Shown here: one piece after another, positions 63,778 through 64,000 of the stretch
Layout of the letters: each line of letters begins with the position of its first letter
Position numbering within the stretch: position 1 is the first letter of the stretch
Assembly (NCBI GenBank): GCA_033964015.1
Contig: CM066925.1
Coordinates: 13,376,204 to 13,440,203 of the forward strand
Source of the DNA: Scolanthus callimorphus
Lineage: Eukaryota > Cnidaria > Anthozoa > Actiniaria > Edwardsiidae
DNA: 64,000 nucleotides
Direction: 5' to 3'
Notes under the pieces: generated by a model
Database searches by the model: none
Seen by the model: the letters and a program-made list of their open reading frames with translations, nothing else
What the model was told of the DNA's origin: nothing
Position numbers and translations under genes: made by a program

Positions 63778-64000
63778 GTATACCTGGTAACAACCTCATT
63801 GCGATCTCACGTGCTATTATTTAACATTGTACTTTGTCTCGTTTTCTATTTGTATTAAATTATGATACATGAAGTGTACAGTAAAATCCTTAGCCTGCTT
63901 AGTAAGCGTTTTAGTGGAGTTGAAAGTTCAGAGAAAAGTCTGAAAGTATGAGAGATTTTCGATGATTTGGCCGATGATCAGTGAAAAAACTCCTGTGAAA

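Larger units (their letters stand above)
62841..64000. other. Archease 3' flank, repeats only
   Basis: Contains an element with CAAATTGGTTTAT ends (62,919-63,227), a hammerhead-like motif (63,049-63,079) and an ACACTAACGCG-word element (63,399-63,777). The last 220 bases show nothing I can name. Confidence 0.5.

Overview
The window is animal nuclear DNA, most likely from an anthozoan cnidarian (sea anemone or coral). The evidence is intron-rich genes with GT-AG junctions, metazoan orthologues (PEX5, DLAT, C8orf34, CLN3, archease), a PAN-plus-EGF exon pair of a type common in cnidarians, and very dense small inverted-repeat DNA transposons. There are no bacterial operons, no CRISPR array, and no tRNA or rRNA that I could recognise. 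Exon models were built by eye from reading frame, splice sites, phase and protein-family knowledge; no alignment or search was run.

Layout. 1-2.3 kb, minus strand: two exons of a PAN/EGF extracellular protein whose ends are missing. 6.6-8.4 kb, minus: peroxisomal import receptor PEX5, in one exon with two one-base frame breaks. 12.9-18.7 kb, minus: the mitochondrial pyruvate dehydrogenase E2 gene DLAT, 12 exons, with a single lipoyl domain and several one-base frame breaks at short base runs. 19.2-28.8 kb, plus: a C8orf34-like gene starting with a PKA-type dimerisation/docking motif, arranged head to head with DLAT. 30.9-38.6 kb, minus: an 11-exon gene I do not recognise. 40.7-57.1 kb, minus: two tandem copies of a CLN3 (battenin)-like membrane protein gene, both damaged. 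58.0-62.8 kb, plus: a complete nine-exon archease gene (tRNA ligase cofactor) that includes an 11-base exon.

The most notable structure is 47,309-54,966. A 7.66 kb insertion splits the second CLN3-like copy, and the undamaged site survives in the first copy. The insertion has no long terminal repeats and no visible target duplication. Its repeats are arranged A1-interior-B1-A2-B2, the split-direct-repeat layout of Ngaro/PAT-type tyrosine-recombinase retrotransposons, and it holds a decayed reverse transcriptase of that kind. Inside it lies a tandem array of about 33 units of 66 bp; each unit contains two short inverted repeats, one of which changes in a pairing-preserving way between sub-families.

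The rest is a dense set of short DNA transposons: hAT-like elements with 8-base target duplications, elements with GC-rich ends, elements nested in one another, and one palindrome inserted five bases into an intron. The paralogous and repeated DNA gives filled and empty sites for several insertions. One-base frame breaks cluster in PEX5 and DLAT but are absent from archease, so uneven sequence accuracy is a live explanation for the 'broken' housekeeping genes.
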